The notes below the pieces were generated by a model, which worked only from the letters and a program-made list of their open reading frames with translations, did not search any database and was not told the origin of the DNA. Positions 16,398-24,835 of a stretch of 64,000 nt of DNA are shown in pieces. Positions within the stretch are counted from its first letter, which is position 1. Each line of letters opens with the position of its first letter. The translations under genes were made by a program, and so were the position numbers. This stretch comes from CATOSP01 sp965205385. GTDB taxonomy: Bacteria > Chloroflexota > Dehalococcoidia > Lucifugimonadales > UBA3495. The stretch covers positions 434,001 to 498,000 of the forward strand of contig CBDBGS010000006.1 in the NCBI GenBank assembly GCA_965205385.1, given 5' to 3'.

Positions 16398-19070
16398 ATG
16401 ACCGGAACAGACCGGGGGGTTGGTGGGACAGTGACGCCGATACGCCGGCAGTACCTCAAAATCAAGCATTCCTACCCCGATGCCATCGTCCTCTTTCGCC
16501 TCGGTGACTTCTACGAGACCTTCGACGAAGATGCTGAGACCGCGTCGAAAGCCCTGGAAATAGTCCTCACCTCCCGCAGCATGGGCAAAGACCTTAAGGT
16601 GCCCATGGCCGGAGTCCCCGCCCACTCCCTAGATAGCTACCTCGCCCGGTTGGTCAAACAAGGGCACAAGGTCGCTATCTGCGAGCAGTTGTCCGAACCG
16701 GTAGCAGGCCGCGGCCTCGTAGAACGGGATGTGGTCCGTGTTGTTACTCCCGGCACGGTGCTGGAATCGGCCCTACTGGACCAAAAGAGCAACAATTTCC
16801 TCGCGGCGGTGGTAGAGGAAGAAGACTCCGCCGGTCTCGCTTACGTCGACGTTTCTACTGGAGAGTTCGCCGTCACCCAGCTCGCGTTGGATGAACTTCC
16901 CTTGGAGATTGAGCGAATCGCCCCCTCCGAAGTGATCGCCCCCCTGCGCGATGAGGCTCCTCAATGGGTGGCGGCCCTGAAGCACAACGGCTCAGCGGGC
17001 AGCCCGCTTACTCCCGTCAACCCGGCGTCCTTCGACCTGGACCTGGCCGAACGAGCCCTACTCGACCACTACCGCATTTTCTCCCTCGAGTCCTTTGGAG
17101 TCGAGGGGTATCCGTTGGCGGTGCGGGCCGCGGGAGCTATCGTCGACTACCTGGGACTTACTCAGAAATCGGCGCTCCCCCAACTGGGGACCTTGACCCG
17201 CTATTCCACCTCTTCGTACATGACTTTGGACCCCCAGACCCGGAGGAACCTGGAGCTGTTTCAGGCGGGCCGCGCCGAGAGCAAGGAGTTGTCCCTCCTG
17301 GCAAGCCTGGACCTGACCAGCACACCGATGGGAGGACGCCTCCTACGCCGCTGGTTGGGCCAACCGTTGGTGGAGCTTGAGCCTCTACACCAACGTCAGG
17401 ACGCCGTGGAGCACTTCGTCCTGGACGGCTTCCGACGCGACAGCGCGGCGTCTTTGCTATCCAAAGTCCCGGACCTGGAACGCATCCTGGGCAGGACCAC
17501 CGCCGGAGTTGTAGCCCCCCGCCAATTGTTGGCCCTGAAAGCGGGGCTTGAGACTGTGCCGGAGTTGGGGGTCATTCTGGACAGCGGGACCCTATCCGGG
17601 GACCAGCCGGGAACCGGGGTTATTGGCAAACCGGTGGGCTGGCTCCGCACACAAATGACCTCCCTTCCCGACCTGACGGCCTTGATCGATGCCGCCATCG
17701 CGCCGGAGCCGTCCGGGGAAGCCGGGGAAGGAAACGTAATCCGCCCAGGATTTTCGGAGGACTTGGACCAACTCAAAGCCCAGTCCCAGGAGGCCCGCCG
17801 TTACATCGCTGGGCTTGAGCAAAAAGAGCGCGAGCGCACCGGAATCAGGGGGCTGAAAGTCGGCTATAACCAGGTCTTCGGCTACTACATAGAAGTGAGC
17901 AACACCAACGCCGCCCAGGTCCCAGACGACTATATACGCCGCCAGACTTTGACCCACTCCGAGAGATATATCGTTCCCGAACTGAAGGAATACGAGTCCC
18001 TGGTCCTTACAGCGCGGGACCGGATTGATGAGATGGAGCGGTCTCTGTACAAGCGGGTCTGCGCCCAGGTGGCGGAGTCAGCGGCCCCGGTTGCCAAGTT
18101 GGCTGCCGCGATCGCCCAGGTCGACGTTTTCGTTAGCCTCGCGGAAGTGGCAGTACGCCACGGTTACGTCCGCCCTGTGCTGGACATGGGCCATTCTATT
18201 TCAATCAAAGATGGGCGCCATCCCGTGGTTGAGAAGGTCCTAGGGACAGGCGCATACGTGCCAAACGACGTCTACTTGAGCAACGATGACGCCCGGATAA
18301 TCGTGCTTACCGGCCCCAACATGGCTGGCAAGTCCACCTTTATCCGGCAGGCCGCGATCATTACGCTGATGGCTCAAACCGGCGGCTTTGTTCCGGCGGC
18401 AGAGGCGTCCATAGGGGTTGTGGACCGTATTTTCACGCGCGTGGGGTTGCAGGACGACCTTACCACGGGGCAGTCCACTTTCATGGTCGAGATGGTGGAA
18501 ACCGCCGCGATCCTGAATCAGGCCACACCCCGGTCTCTCGTGGTGCTGGACGAAATAGGCCGGGGCACCAGCACTTACGACGGCCTGGCAATCGCCCGGT
18601 CTGTGATCGAGCACCTGCACAACGATCGCAGGCTAGGATGCAAGACCCTGTTCGCCACCCACTATCACGAACTTACTGAGTTGGCCAACGTGCTGCCTGG
18701 AGTGCGTAACTTCACCGTTGCCGCCACCGAAGAGGATGGCGAAGTGGTGTTCCTGCACCGAATCGTGCCGGGCGGGGCAGACAAGAGCTACGGCGTCCAT
18801 GTGGCGCGTCTGGCTGGTTTGCCCCCCGGCGTCGTGAGCAGGGCATGGGAGGTCCTGGCGGACCTTGAGAAGAACGGCGGAGGAAAAACAACAGCCACAA
18901 AACGGCGGGCGCGAGGGTCGTCTTCGCCGCAAATGCCCCTCTTCGCCTCTGCACAGTCTCTTGCCGAGGAGGTCAGGGAGTTGGACATTCCGAACCTCAC
19001 ACCGTTGGAAGCCATCAACCGATTGTACGAGCTTCAAAAGAAAGCTCGCGAGGCGGAGCAACTCGGTTGA
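16398..19070 (+). CDS. mutS: DNA mismatch recognition ATPase MutS
   Basis: 890 codons from ATG 16398; GTG 16383 and GTG 16431 are alternative starts. MutS binds mismatches and loops and recruits MutL. The mismatch-contact motif is seen in FRLGDFYETF (about residue 35; Phe-x-Glu is FYE). The Walker A GPNMAGKST is at about 639-647, followed by GLQDDLTTGQSTFMVEM and the Walker B VVLDEIGRGTSTYDG, and THYHEL. The C-terminal dimerisation region ends in LTPLEAINRLYELQKKA. It heads a mutS - redox gene - HAD - mutL cluster. Confidence 0.97.
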   Translation: MTGTDRGVGGTVTPIRRQYLKIKHSYPDAIVLFRLGDFYETFDEDAETASKALEIVLTSRSMGKDLKVPMAGVPAHSLDSYLARLVKQGHKVAICEQLSEPVAGRGLVERDVVRVVTPGTVLESALLDQKSNNFLAAVVEEEDSAGLAYVDVSTGEFAVTQLALDELPLEIERIAPSEVIAPLRDEAPQWVAALKHNGSAGSPLTPVNPASFDLDLAERALLDHYRIFSLESFGVEGYPLAVRAAGAIVDYLGLTQKSALPQLGTLTRYSTSSYMTLDPQTRRNLELFQAGRAESKELSLLASLDLTSTPMGGRLLRRWLGQPLVELEPLHQRQDAVEHFVLDGFRRDSAASLLSKVPDLERILGRTTAGVVAPRQLLALKAGLETVPELGVILDSGTLSGDQPGTGVIGKPVGWLRTQMTSLPDLTALIDAAIAPEPSGEAGEGNVIRPGFSEDLDQLKAQSQEARRYIAGLEQKERERTGIRGLKVGYNQVFGYYIEVSNTNAAQVPDDYIRRQTLTHSERYIVPELKEYESLVLTARDRIDEMERSLYKRVCAQVAESAAPVAKLAAAIAQVDVFVSLAEVAVRHGYVRPVLDMGHSISIKDGRHPVVEKVLGTGAYVPNDVYLSNDDARIIVLTGPNMAGKSTFIRQAAIITLMAQTGGFVPAAEASIGVVDRIFTRVGLQDDLTTGQSTFMVEMVETAAILNQATPRSLVVLDEIGRGTSTYDGLAIARSVIEHLHNDRRLGCKTLFATHYHELTELANVLPGVRNFTVAATEEDGEVVFLHRIVPGGADKSYGVHVARLAGLPPGVVSRAWEVLADLEKNGGGKTTATKRRARGSSSPQMPLFASAQSLAEEVRELDIPNLTPLEAINRLYELQKKAREAEQLG

Positions 19071-19103
19071 TCCACAGGTGCTCGTTCCCGGCCTGGAGCG
19101 GTT

Positions 19104-19132
19104 TTGCCGTGGGACGCGCCGGGCGTTAGAAT
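19104..19132 (+). promoter_or_regulatory. Possible promoter for the Spx/ArsC-like selenoprotein gene
   Basis: TTGCCG, 17 bases, TAGAAT, ending 62 bases before the GTG start. The -10 matches 5 of 6 consensus positions and the -35 matches 4 of 6. Confidence 0.4.
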
Positions 19133-19194
19133 ACGGTGCCTGGGACCTACCGGTCTGGCTATAAATCGACCGCAGCAGACAAGGAGATGTTCCG

Positions 19195-19551
19195 GTGAGC
19201 GAGAACGTAACGTTGTACTGGTGGCCTCGTTGATCGTCATGCCGCAAGGTAAGGGAGTTGCTCTTACAAAACGGCGCTGAGATTGAAGAGCGGGACTACT
19301 TCAAGGAACCCTTCACCGAGGACGAGCTTAAGGGCCTAGCCGGCGAGGTCGGCGCTTCTCAGATGTTCGCCCGGCGGAGCCCCAGCCTGAAGAAGATGGG
19401 ACTTGCGGGCAAGGATATGTCAGACGATGAGATGCTGGCGCTCATGCTCCAGGAGCCCCGGCTGATCCGCCGCCCCATCATCCGGATTGGCGGCAGCATG
19501 TTAGTGGGCGCGAACATGAAAGCAGTCGAAGCGGCCCTGGCTGGCGCATAA
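19195..19551 (+). CDS. Spx/ArsC-family thioredoxin-fold protein, candidate selenoprotein (UGA = Sec13)
   Basis: 118 residues if TGA 19231-19233 is read as selenocysteine. GTG 19195 follows AAGGAG by 8 bases. The frame reads VTLYWWPR, TGA, SSCRKVRELL, then EERDYFKEPFTEDEL and the family C-terminal motif PRLIRRPI. Spx-like proteins have C-x2-C at exactly this place, so the motif here is U13-S-S-C16. A hairpin suited to a bacterial SECIS lies at 19240-19276. Downstream of the TGA only a TTG (19258) could start an ORF, and that would lack the first strand and redox site. Probable role: cytosolic thiol/selenol redox enzyme (arsenate-reductase-like). A nonsense mutation is the alternative. Confidence 0.82.
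19240..19276 (+). promoter_or_regulatory. Candidate bacterial SECIS hairpin
   Basis: The upper stem is GTAAGGG (19249-19255) with CTCTTAC (19261-19267), 7 pairs including one G-U, closed by the loop AGTTG (19256-19260). A lower stem TGCCG (19240-19244) pairs with CGGCG (19272-19276) across a 4x4 internal loop. The loop starts at the 23rd base after the TGA and has G at its second position, which fits the known bacterial SECIS geometry recognised by SelB. Confidence 0.65.
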
Positions 19552-19691
19552 CCGATAATTGACCGGCCTCTGGCGCTCCTCTGATGGCCCAGGTATGGGG
19601 TCATGGGCTCTTGACTCGGCCAATTTCCAGGAGAGAGCGAATAGTTGTTGGCTCGACGTGGACAGCGACCGATTGTCCAACGCGGGACTCT

Positions 19692-19943
19692 GTAACTGTT
19701 CAGACTCGATGACGCGGATTGGCTAAATCCCACATCGGTCATCTCCATGATGATTCTCAAACGATGTCCCTCAGCCGCAACCAGTCATTCCCGCGAAGAG
19801 CCTGCCCCCGGCTCGATCGGGGGCGGGAATCCAGAAAAGCCGATGATAGTGACTGTTGCTGGTTGTAAAGGTTTCTGGATTCCGGGTCAAGCCCGGAATG
19901 ACGGGCTGGGAGGAGGAAGGACACATCAAGTCTGAACAGTTGC
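19692..19943. mobile_element. MITE-like element, copy B
   Basis: 252 bp. Inverted ends are GTAACTGTTCAGACTCGATG (19692-19711) and, reversed, GCAACTGTTCAGACTTGATG (19924-19943), 18 of 20 matching. GGGACTCT flanks it directly on both sides (19684-19691 and 19944-19951), an 8-bp target duplication. The interior matches copy A, including the stretch from TTTCTGGATTCCGG to CCGGAATGACG. It encodes nothing and must be mobilised in trans. A palindromic insert (19801-19825) sits at the apex of an internal hairpin. Confidence 0.82.
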
Positions 19944-19982
19944 GGGACTCTCGTGGCTCTGTCACCAGAAAGGGGATTAGGA

Positions 19983-19988
19983 TATAAT
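19983..19988 (+). promoter_or_regulatory. -10 element upstream of the HAD/mutL pair
   Basis: Perfect TATAAT, 40 bases after MITE copy B. The best -35 candidate is CTGTCA or TGTCAC at 17-18 bases spacing, so the upstream half is weak. It lies 41 bases before the HAD gene. Confidence 0.45.
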
Positions 19989-20028
19989 CCCCACATCCGC
20001 TGATAGAAAGAACGGCTAAGTATTCTCG

Positions 20029-20466
20029 ATGAAGATATTTTTCGATGTGGACTACACCATTCTTGGGCTGGATGACACCCTGCGCCCAGGAACGATGGAA
20101 ACCCTGGAGAAGCTCAAGTCCGACGGACACGAAATATACATCTGGTCGGGAATGGGCGAACGGTGGGAAGTGGTAGAGAAGTTCCAACTCACCCCCCTCG
20201 TCAGCGGCGTCTACGAGAAGCCCACACACCATTTTCATGAACGCCTTGAAGAGCTGAAGGTCCCCTTCGAGCCCGAGTTCGTAATCGACGACTATCCGGA
20301 AGTCGTAGCAGCCTTCGGGGGCGTTTGGGTGCCCCCCTATTTCTTCAAGCGCAACTTCGACCAGGAGATGGACCGCATCTACCGGATTGTTTGCGACTTC
20401 ATCGAGACCGGCGCCTCCGAAGACCCCCAGTATAGGGTCAAGGGTACTATCGTACCCCTCTTCTAA
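20029..20466 (+). CDS. HAD-superfamily phosphatase-like protein
   Basis: 145 codons. Motif I is DVDYTIL (residues 6-12; the nucleophile and acid/base Asp pair), motif II is the Ser in IWSGMG (about residue 41), and motif IV is VIDDYPEV (about residue 84). There is no cap domain, so it probably works on a small or exposed phosphoester. Substrate unknown. It is 9 bases before mutL and should be cotranscribed with it. Confidence 0.8.
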   Translation: MKIFFDVDYTILGLDDTLRPGTMETLEKLKSDGHEIYIWSGMGERWEVVEKFQLTPLVSGVYEKPTHHFHERLEELKVPFEPEFVIDDYPEVVAAFGGVWVPPYFFKRNFDQEMDRIYRIVCDFIETGASEDPQYRVKGTIVPLF

Positions 20467-20475
20467 GGCTTTCCA

Positions 20476-22188
20476 ATGCCCATAAAGGTGCTGCCACCGG
20501 ACCTGGCCAGCAAGATCGCCGCGGGTGAGGTGATCGAGCGGCCCGCGGCTGTCGTCAAAGAGCTACTCGAAAACTCCCTGGACGCCGGCGCTTCGGCCAT
20601 CACCGTCGAAATCAAGGGCGGCGGGTCCGAGGAAGTGCGTGTGATTGACGACGGAGCCGGGATTCCCTCCGATGAAGTACATCTGGCCTTCCTCCGTCAC
20701 GCCACCAGCAAACTGGCCTCCCCCGAAGACCTGGACGCCGTCGCCACCCTGGGATTCCGAGGTGAAGCCCTGCCCAGCATTGCCGCCGTATCCCATCTCA
20801 GCTTGACCAGCCGCACCCCCCAGAGCGACGCCGGTCACGAAATCGAAATTAAATGGGGCCAGTTGGTCCGGGACGGCTCCCGCGGCTCGCCTCCGGGCAC
20901 CAACATCCGCGTCTCCGGCCTCTTCGAGAATCTGCCGGCGAGGAAAAAGTTCCTCAGGACCCCTGGGACAGAGTCGGGCCGCGTCCAAGACCTGGTTACG
21001 CGGTACGCCTTCGCTTTCCCGTCGGTGAGATTCCAGTTGACCAGCGACGGCCGCCGCCTGCTTTCCACGCCGGGATCGGGCAACCCCCGGGAGACCTGTC
21101 TAGCCCTGTACGGAAAGGAAGTCGCCGAGGGTATGCTGGAGATCGAAGGCGAGGACCCGGAGAGCGGCTACATGGTCAAGGGCTTGATAAGCCCTCCCCA
21201 CATCCACCGGGCAAACCGAAACTACATAAGCTTGTTCGTCAATCAGCGGTGGATACAGAGCCGAATGCTTAGTTTCGCCCTGGAAGAGTCCTACCATGGG
21301 TTGCTGCCCGTCAAACGCTACCCAATAGGGGCAATCAACGTATCGGTGCCCTACGGGGAGGTGGACGTCAACTCTCACCCCACCAAGCGGGAAGTGAGGT
21401 TCCATCACGAAGGCGCTGTGTTCAGGACCTTGCAACGCACGGTGCGGGGCGCCCTTGTTGCGGACTCGCCGGTACGCTCAATTCAATCTCCATCCGTGGC
21501 CCAGACGCTGGCGGGTCCGCCGGGGTTCGAGTCAAGCTCGTTTTTCCCCCGCGGCGCGTTCGGCGGCCGTCAGACTGTTCTGGCAGGAGGCCCGCCGGAA
21601 GCGGCGGCCCCTATCCAGCCCGTCCCCGCGCTCAAGGTCGTCGGGCAGGTAAAGGCCACTTACATCGTGGCTGAAGGGCCGGACGGTATGTATTTGGTGG
21701 ACCAGCACGCAGCCCACGAACGGGTCCTGTTCGACCAAATCACCAGTGATGGTCTCCCTTCCAGGCCCGGCGAACTGCTCCTTGAGCCAGTGACGGTGGA
21801 GCTGTCACCCGGGCAGGTCGACGTCTTGCGCGAGAACGCGGAAATGTTGGCCAGGTACGGGTTTGCCGTAGAGCCATTTGGCGACAACGGATACCTGGTG
21901 CGCGCGGTCCCTGGAGTCATGACCTCCGAGGACCCCGCCCAATCCCTGCTCAGCGTGTTGGATATGGTGGCGCTGGAAGGACTGGTGCGGCAGCAGGAGG
22001 ACATCCTGGCGGCGTCCATCGCCTGCCACAGCGCAATTAGGGCGGGGAAGTCGCTCACCGAGACCGAGATGCGGGCGTTGCTGGAGCAACTTGAGGCGAC
22101 CGCCAACCCCCACACCTGCCCCCATGGGAGGCCAACAATGCTCCACTTCAGCGAGAGTCACATGGAGCAGGGGTTCGGCCGGCGTTAG
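20476..22188 (+). CDS. mutL: DNA mismatch repair protein MutL
   Basis: 570 codons. N-terminal GHKL ATPase: KIAAGEVIERPAAVVKELLENSLDAGA (with the catalytic Glu and Asn), DDGAGI, and GFRGEALPSIA. The transducer domain follows, then a Pro-rich linker (about residues 330-385) and a C-terminal dimerisation domain with YLVDQHAAHERVLFDQ. The segment DQHAAHER plus ACHSAIRAGK and CPHGRPT match endonuclease-type MutL, common where MutH is absent. It couples MutS mismatch recognition to strand incision. Confidence 0.96.
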   Translation: MPIKVLPPDLASKIAAGEVIERPAAVVKELLENSLDAGASAITVEIKGGGSEEVRVIDDGAGIPSDEVHLAFLRHATSKLASPEDLDAVATLGFRGEALPSIAAVSHLSLTSRTPQSDAGHEIEIKWGQLVRDGSRGSPPGTNIRVSGLFENLPARKKFLRTPGTESGRVQDLVTRYAFAFPSVRFQLTSDGRRLLSTPGSGNPRETCLALYGKEVAEGMLEIEGEDPESGYMVKGLISPPHIHRANRNYISLFVNQRWIQSRMLSFALEESYHGLLPVKRYPIGAINVSVPYGEVDVNSHPTKREVRFHHEGAVFRTLQRTVRGALVADSPVRSIQSPSVAQTLAGPPGFESSSFFPRGAFGGRQTVLAGGPPEAAAPIQPVPALKVVGQVKATYIVAEGPDGMYLVDQHAAHERVLFDQITSDGLPSRPGELLLEPVTVELSPGQVDVLRENAEMLARYGFAVEPFGDNGYLVRAVPGVMTSEDPAQSLLSVLDMVALEGLVRQQEDILAASIACHSAIRAGKSLTETEMRALLEQLEATANPHTCPHGRPTMLHFSESHMEQGFGRR

Positions 22189-22201
22189 ATCGCTGGCGGA
22201 C

Positions 22202-23068
22202 CTAGACTCCCTGCCAGTAGCGGCGGTCCCCCGTCCTTACCACTTTGCCGAAACCCGTGTGATGGCAGATGGCCATGACGGCGTCCTCCGATTCCGCCCG
22301 GTCGAGCATCTGCTTCCTGGTACGGACCGCCAGGGCCGCGTCCATGTCGAAGCTGAATACCCAGTCCGGTTCGGTGACCTGGGCTGGGCCGTGGAATACG
22401 TCGCCCAGTATGAACGCCCGCTGTCCCTGTGATACTACCGCCAAGCTCATGGAACCAGGCGTATGCCCCGGCGTTGGCAACGCCGTTACTTCCGTGGTAA
22501 TGGCCCGCTCTCCGGGGATTGGGTCGATCACACCGGCGCTTTCCAGGGGCGCAAGGGTTTCCTGCCAGAATGTGAACCCAAAAATCTCTTCGTCCTTCGG
22601 GGACCTGAACGCCTCCCAGTCTGCTTGACCAAAGACGTACCGGGCATTGGGGAAGGTGGGAGCCGGACCTGACCCGCCGAGGGAGACGTTCCAACCGACG
22701 TGGTCGGGGTGCAAGTGGGTGAGGAATACGGTGTCCACGTCCTCCAGGCCGACTCCGGCAGACCGCAGTTCAGAGGTCAGCCGTCCATCCACACCGCCAA
22801 TGAGGTTGCCAACCGTACCCGGATTGGTGGCCATGCTCCCGCCGCCGGTGTCCACAAGGATGGTAAGGCCCTGGGAGCGGACGAGATAGCAGTTGAAGTG
22901 GACGCGGAGGTTTTCCGCGCCAGAAAACCCTTCCGGATACTTCTGTTGATATGGGGCCCATGCTTCGGCCGGAACGTTGGGGAAGGTCATGCTCAAGGGT
23001 AGCGCGCCCTCGTTGTCGTGAATCGCGACAATTTGGACGTTTCCCACAGTCAGAGTATTTGCGGCCAC
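22202..23068 (-). CDS. Metallo-beta-lactamase fold hydrolase
   Basis: 288 codons from GTG 23068, chosen because GGAGG lies 6 bases upstream; a TTG at 23083 would add five residues. Metal-binding THLHPDHVGWN is at about residues 116-126, with PTPGHTPGSM, the Asp in LGDVFHGP and a terminal ICHHTGFGKV. The paralogue at 7215-8084 has the same layout, including the N-terminal VGNV and C-terminal RRYWQG. It is probably a lactone/ester hydrolase. It converges with mutL, whose stop is 13 bases away. Confidence 0.85.
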   Translation of the reverse strand: MAANTLTVGNVQIVAIHDNEGALPLSMTFPNVPAEAWAPYQQKYPEGFSGAENLRVHFNCYLVRSQGLTILVDTGGGSMATNPGTVGNLIGGVDGRLTSELRSAGVGLEDVDTVFLTHLHPDHVGWNVSLGGSGPAPTFPNARYVFGQADWEAFRSPKDEEIFGFTFWQETLAPLESAGVIDPIPGERAITTEVTALPTPGHTPGSMSLAVVSQGQRAFILGDVFHGPAQVTEPDWVFSFDMDAALAVRTRKQMLDRAESEDAVMAICHHTGFGKVVRTGDRRYWQGV

Positions 23069-23131
23069 GGTGAACCTCCACAAACGAGGGTCCGGCCAAC
23101 GCTAATGGGCCGGTAAATACCCTGGCTGGGA

Positions 23132-23356
23132 TTAAGTTGTATTGTTGCGGCGGGGGTCCTGCCTGGGGTCCTGGGCGGGATGGAAGATCGAGCCTTTTCC
23201 GGGAAACGGGTCGCCCGAAGCCTTTCCACCGCTACCCCGGAAAGCCGCGAAGGGGAGGGAAGCCGCGGCGACCGCGGCCACGCCGATACCAATCCATGCA
23301 AGGAATCCCCGGCGGGAATGGCCGGCTGGCTTGTTGTTAGGTTGGTCTTTAGACAC
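23132..23356 (-). CDS. Small protein with Tat-like signal
   Basis: 74 codons, too short for family assignment. GTG start with AGGAG 6 bases upstream. It has SRRGFLAWIGIG followed by a hydrophobic run to about residue 38 (a twin-arginine-type signal or anchor) and then a Gly/Pro-rich, polar tail of about 35 residues. It may be exported or anchored. It lies between an amine-oxidase-like gene and a metallo-hydrolase on the same strand. Confidence 0.6.
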   Translation of the reverse strand: MSKDQPNNKPAGHSRRGFLAWIGIGVAAVAAASLPFAAFRGSGGKASGDPFPGKGSIFHPAQDPRQDPRRNNTT

Positions 23357-23509
23357 GTTTTACTCCTGGATTTCGCGCCTCCGGACTCTGCGTCCGGAAG
23401 TATGGGACCCTGCGGCTTTGGTCGGATCGGCCCTGTGACCGCCCCGATCCCTCGTCGACTGATTTTACTACTCGTCTCGAAATTTTGAAACCCGCAGGGC
23501 AGTCCGGGG

Positions 23510-24835
23510 TCAGGTCTCGCCTGCGTCCTCCAACAACATCCTGGCAACCTGTCTTCCCATGCGCACCGAGTAATTCGTCCCCCGGTCCTCCGGGTAAATC
23601 TGAGTCGTGTTGGCCAGGTATAGGTGATGGAAAGGAGTCCGATGGCCGGGGATGCGTTCACCGTAGTTGACGCCGATGATCGGTTGCGCTCCGTCAACCT
23701 TGTGGTGGTGGTACTCGAGGATCCACGATCTCTCGAAGTCTGGGTTCAGCTTGCGGAGATGAGGGACAAACTCCTCCAACAGCTCCTCGGCGCTCTTTTG
23801 GTAAAGCTCACTGTCGCGGCTGGGGTAGTTGGTGAGGTATACGATATGATTCCCGCCGTATAGGGATTTGTCGATCATGTTGGTGTGTTCTATCACGCCC
23901 AAGAACGGCAGGGAGCGGTCGCCAATATTCATCCAGTATTTATCCGACAGCGGCCTGTCCAACACCAGTATCATCAACACCGCGGAGAGGTACTGGACGC
24001 CGGTCAACTTATCCTCGTATTCAGTGGGCATGGGCGGCACCAGCCGGGTGAACACGTATGACGGCGTGGTGGCGATGACCGCGTCATACTCTCTTGCCAC
24101 CGCCTCTTGTCCCGGGAACTGTACTTCCAGGCCCGTAGCGGAATCGTTCTCCACGATTATCCTGTTGACACCCGCGGAGATATGGACCTCTCCACCCTGC
24201 TCCCGTATGCGGTCTCCCAGAGTGTCAAAGACCTCCCCGAAACTACCCATGGGGTAACCCAGCCGCTCCTTTTGCAGCCCTTTTTCCCGGGAGGCCACCC
24301 GCAGGTAGATCTTGCCCCAGAGCCAGGTCATACTTACCTGGTCATAGTAGGCCCCGAATTTCCCCCGAAGTAGAGGTTCCCAGATCACCCGGTAGGCCCG
24401 TTCCCCCATGTGCGCTACGAGCCAGTCGGTGGCGGTGATGTGTTCGAACTTCCGCCAATTCGTCGTCTTTTGCAAAAAGAAAGTCCACAGCCCCACACGG
24501 ACTCGCTGGGCGAAGGAGAGGGGCTTGAACCGCAATAGGTCCATAGGTGTGGAAAAATTCCAAATCTTGCCGTCGTAGAACAGGCCGACCTTGGACTCCA
24601 GCCAGGCGAGCTTGTGCCCCAACCCCAACTCGTGGACCAACTCCGTCATGGACGTGTCGCTGACGAAAAGGTGGTGGTACCCTCGCTCTAGGCGCCCGCC
24701 TCCCACCTCGAAGGTAGACGCCTGACCGCCCAAGAACGGAGCGCGTTCGAATACCTCGGCGTAATGGCCGCGCTTGGTCAGCTCGTATGCGGCGGCTAGC
24801 CCCGCCGCGCCACCACCGATGATTCCAACTCTCAC
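23510..24835 (-). CDS. FAD-dependent amine oxidase/desaturase-like oxidoreductase
   Basis: 441 codons from GTG 24835; its GTGA overlaps the stop of the upstream gene, so translation is probably coupled. The dinucleotide-binding motif VGIIGGGAAGLAAAYEL begins at residue 3. Further family features are FLGGQASTFEVGG and a C-terminal FAD region (YPEDRGTNYSVRMGRQVA). The protein resembles the protoporphyrinogen oxidase/phytoene desaturase-like flavoproteins. Substrate is not evident; its link to a flippase-like membrane protein suggests lipid or isoprenoid work, as inference only. Confidence 0.82.
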   Translation of the reverse strand: MRVGIIGGGAAGLAAAYELTKRGHYAEVFERAPFLGGQASTFEVGGGRLERGYHHLFVSDTSMTELVHELGLGHKLAWLESKVGLFYDGKIWNFSTPMDLLRFKPLSFAQRVRVGLWTFFLQKTTNWRKFEHITATDWLVAHMGERAYRVIWEPLLRGKFGAYYDQVSMTWLWGKIYLRVASREKGLQKERLGYPMGSFGEVFDTLGDRIREQGGEVHISAGVNRIIVENDSATGLEVQFPGQEAVAREYDAVIATTPSYVFTRLVPPMPTEYEDKLTGVQYLSAVLMILVLDRPLSDKYWMNIGDRSLPFLGVIEHTNMIDKSLYGGNHIVYLTNYPSRDSELYQKSAEELLEEFVPHLRKLNPDFERSWILEYHHHKVDGAQPIIGVNYGERIPGHRTPFHHLYLANTTQIYPEDRGTNYSVRMGRQVARMLLEDAGET

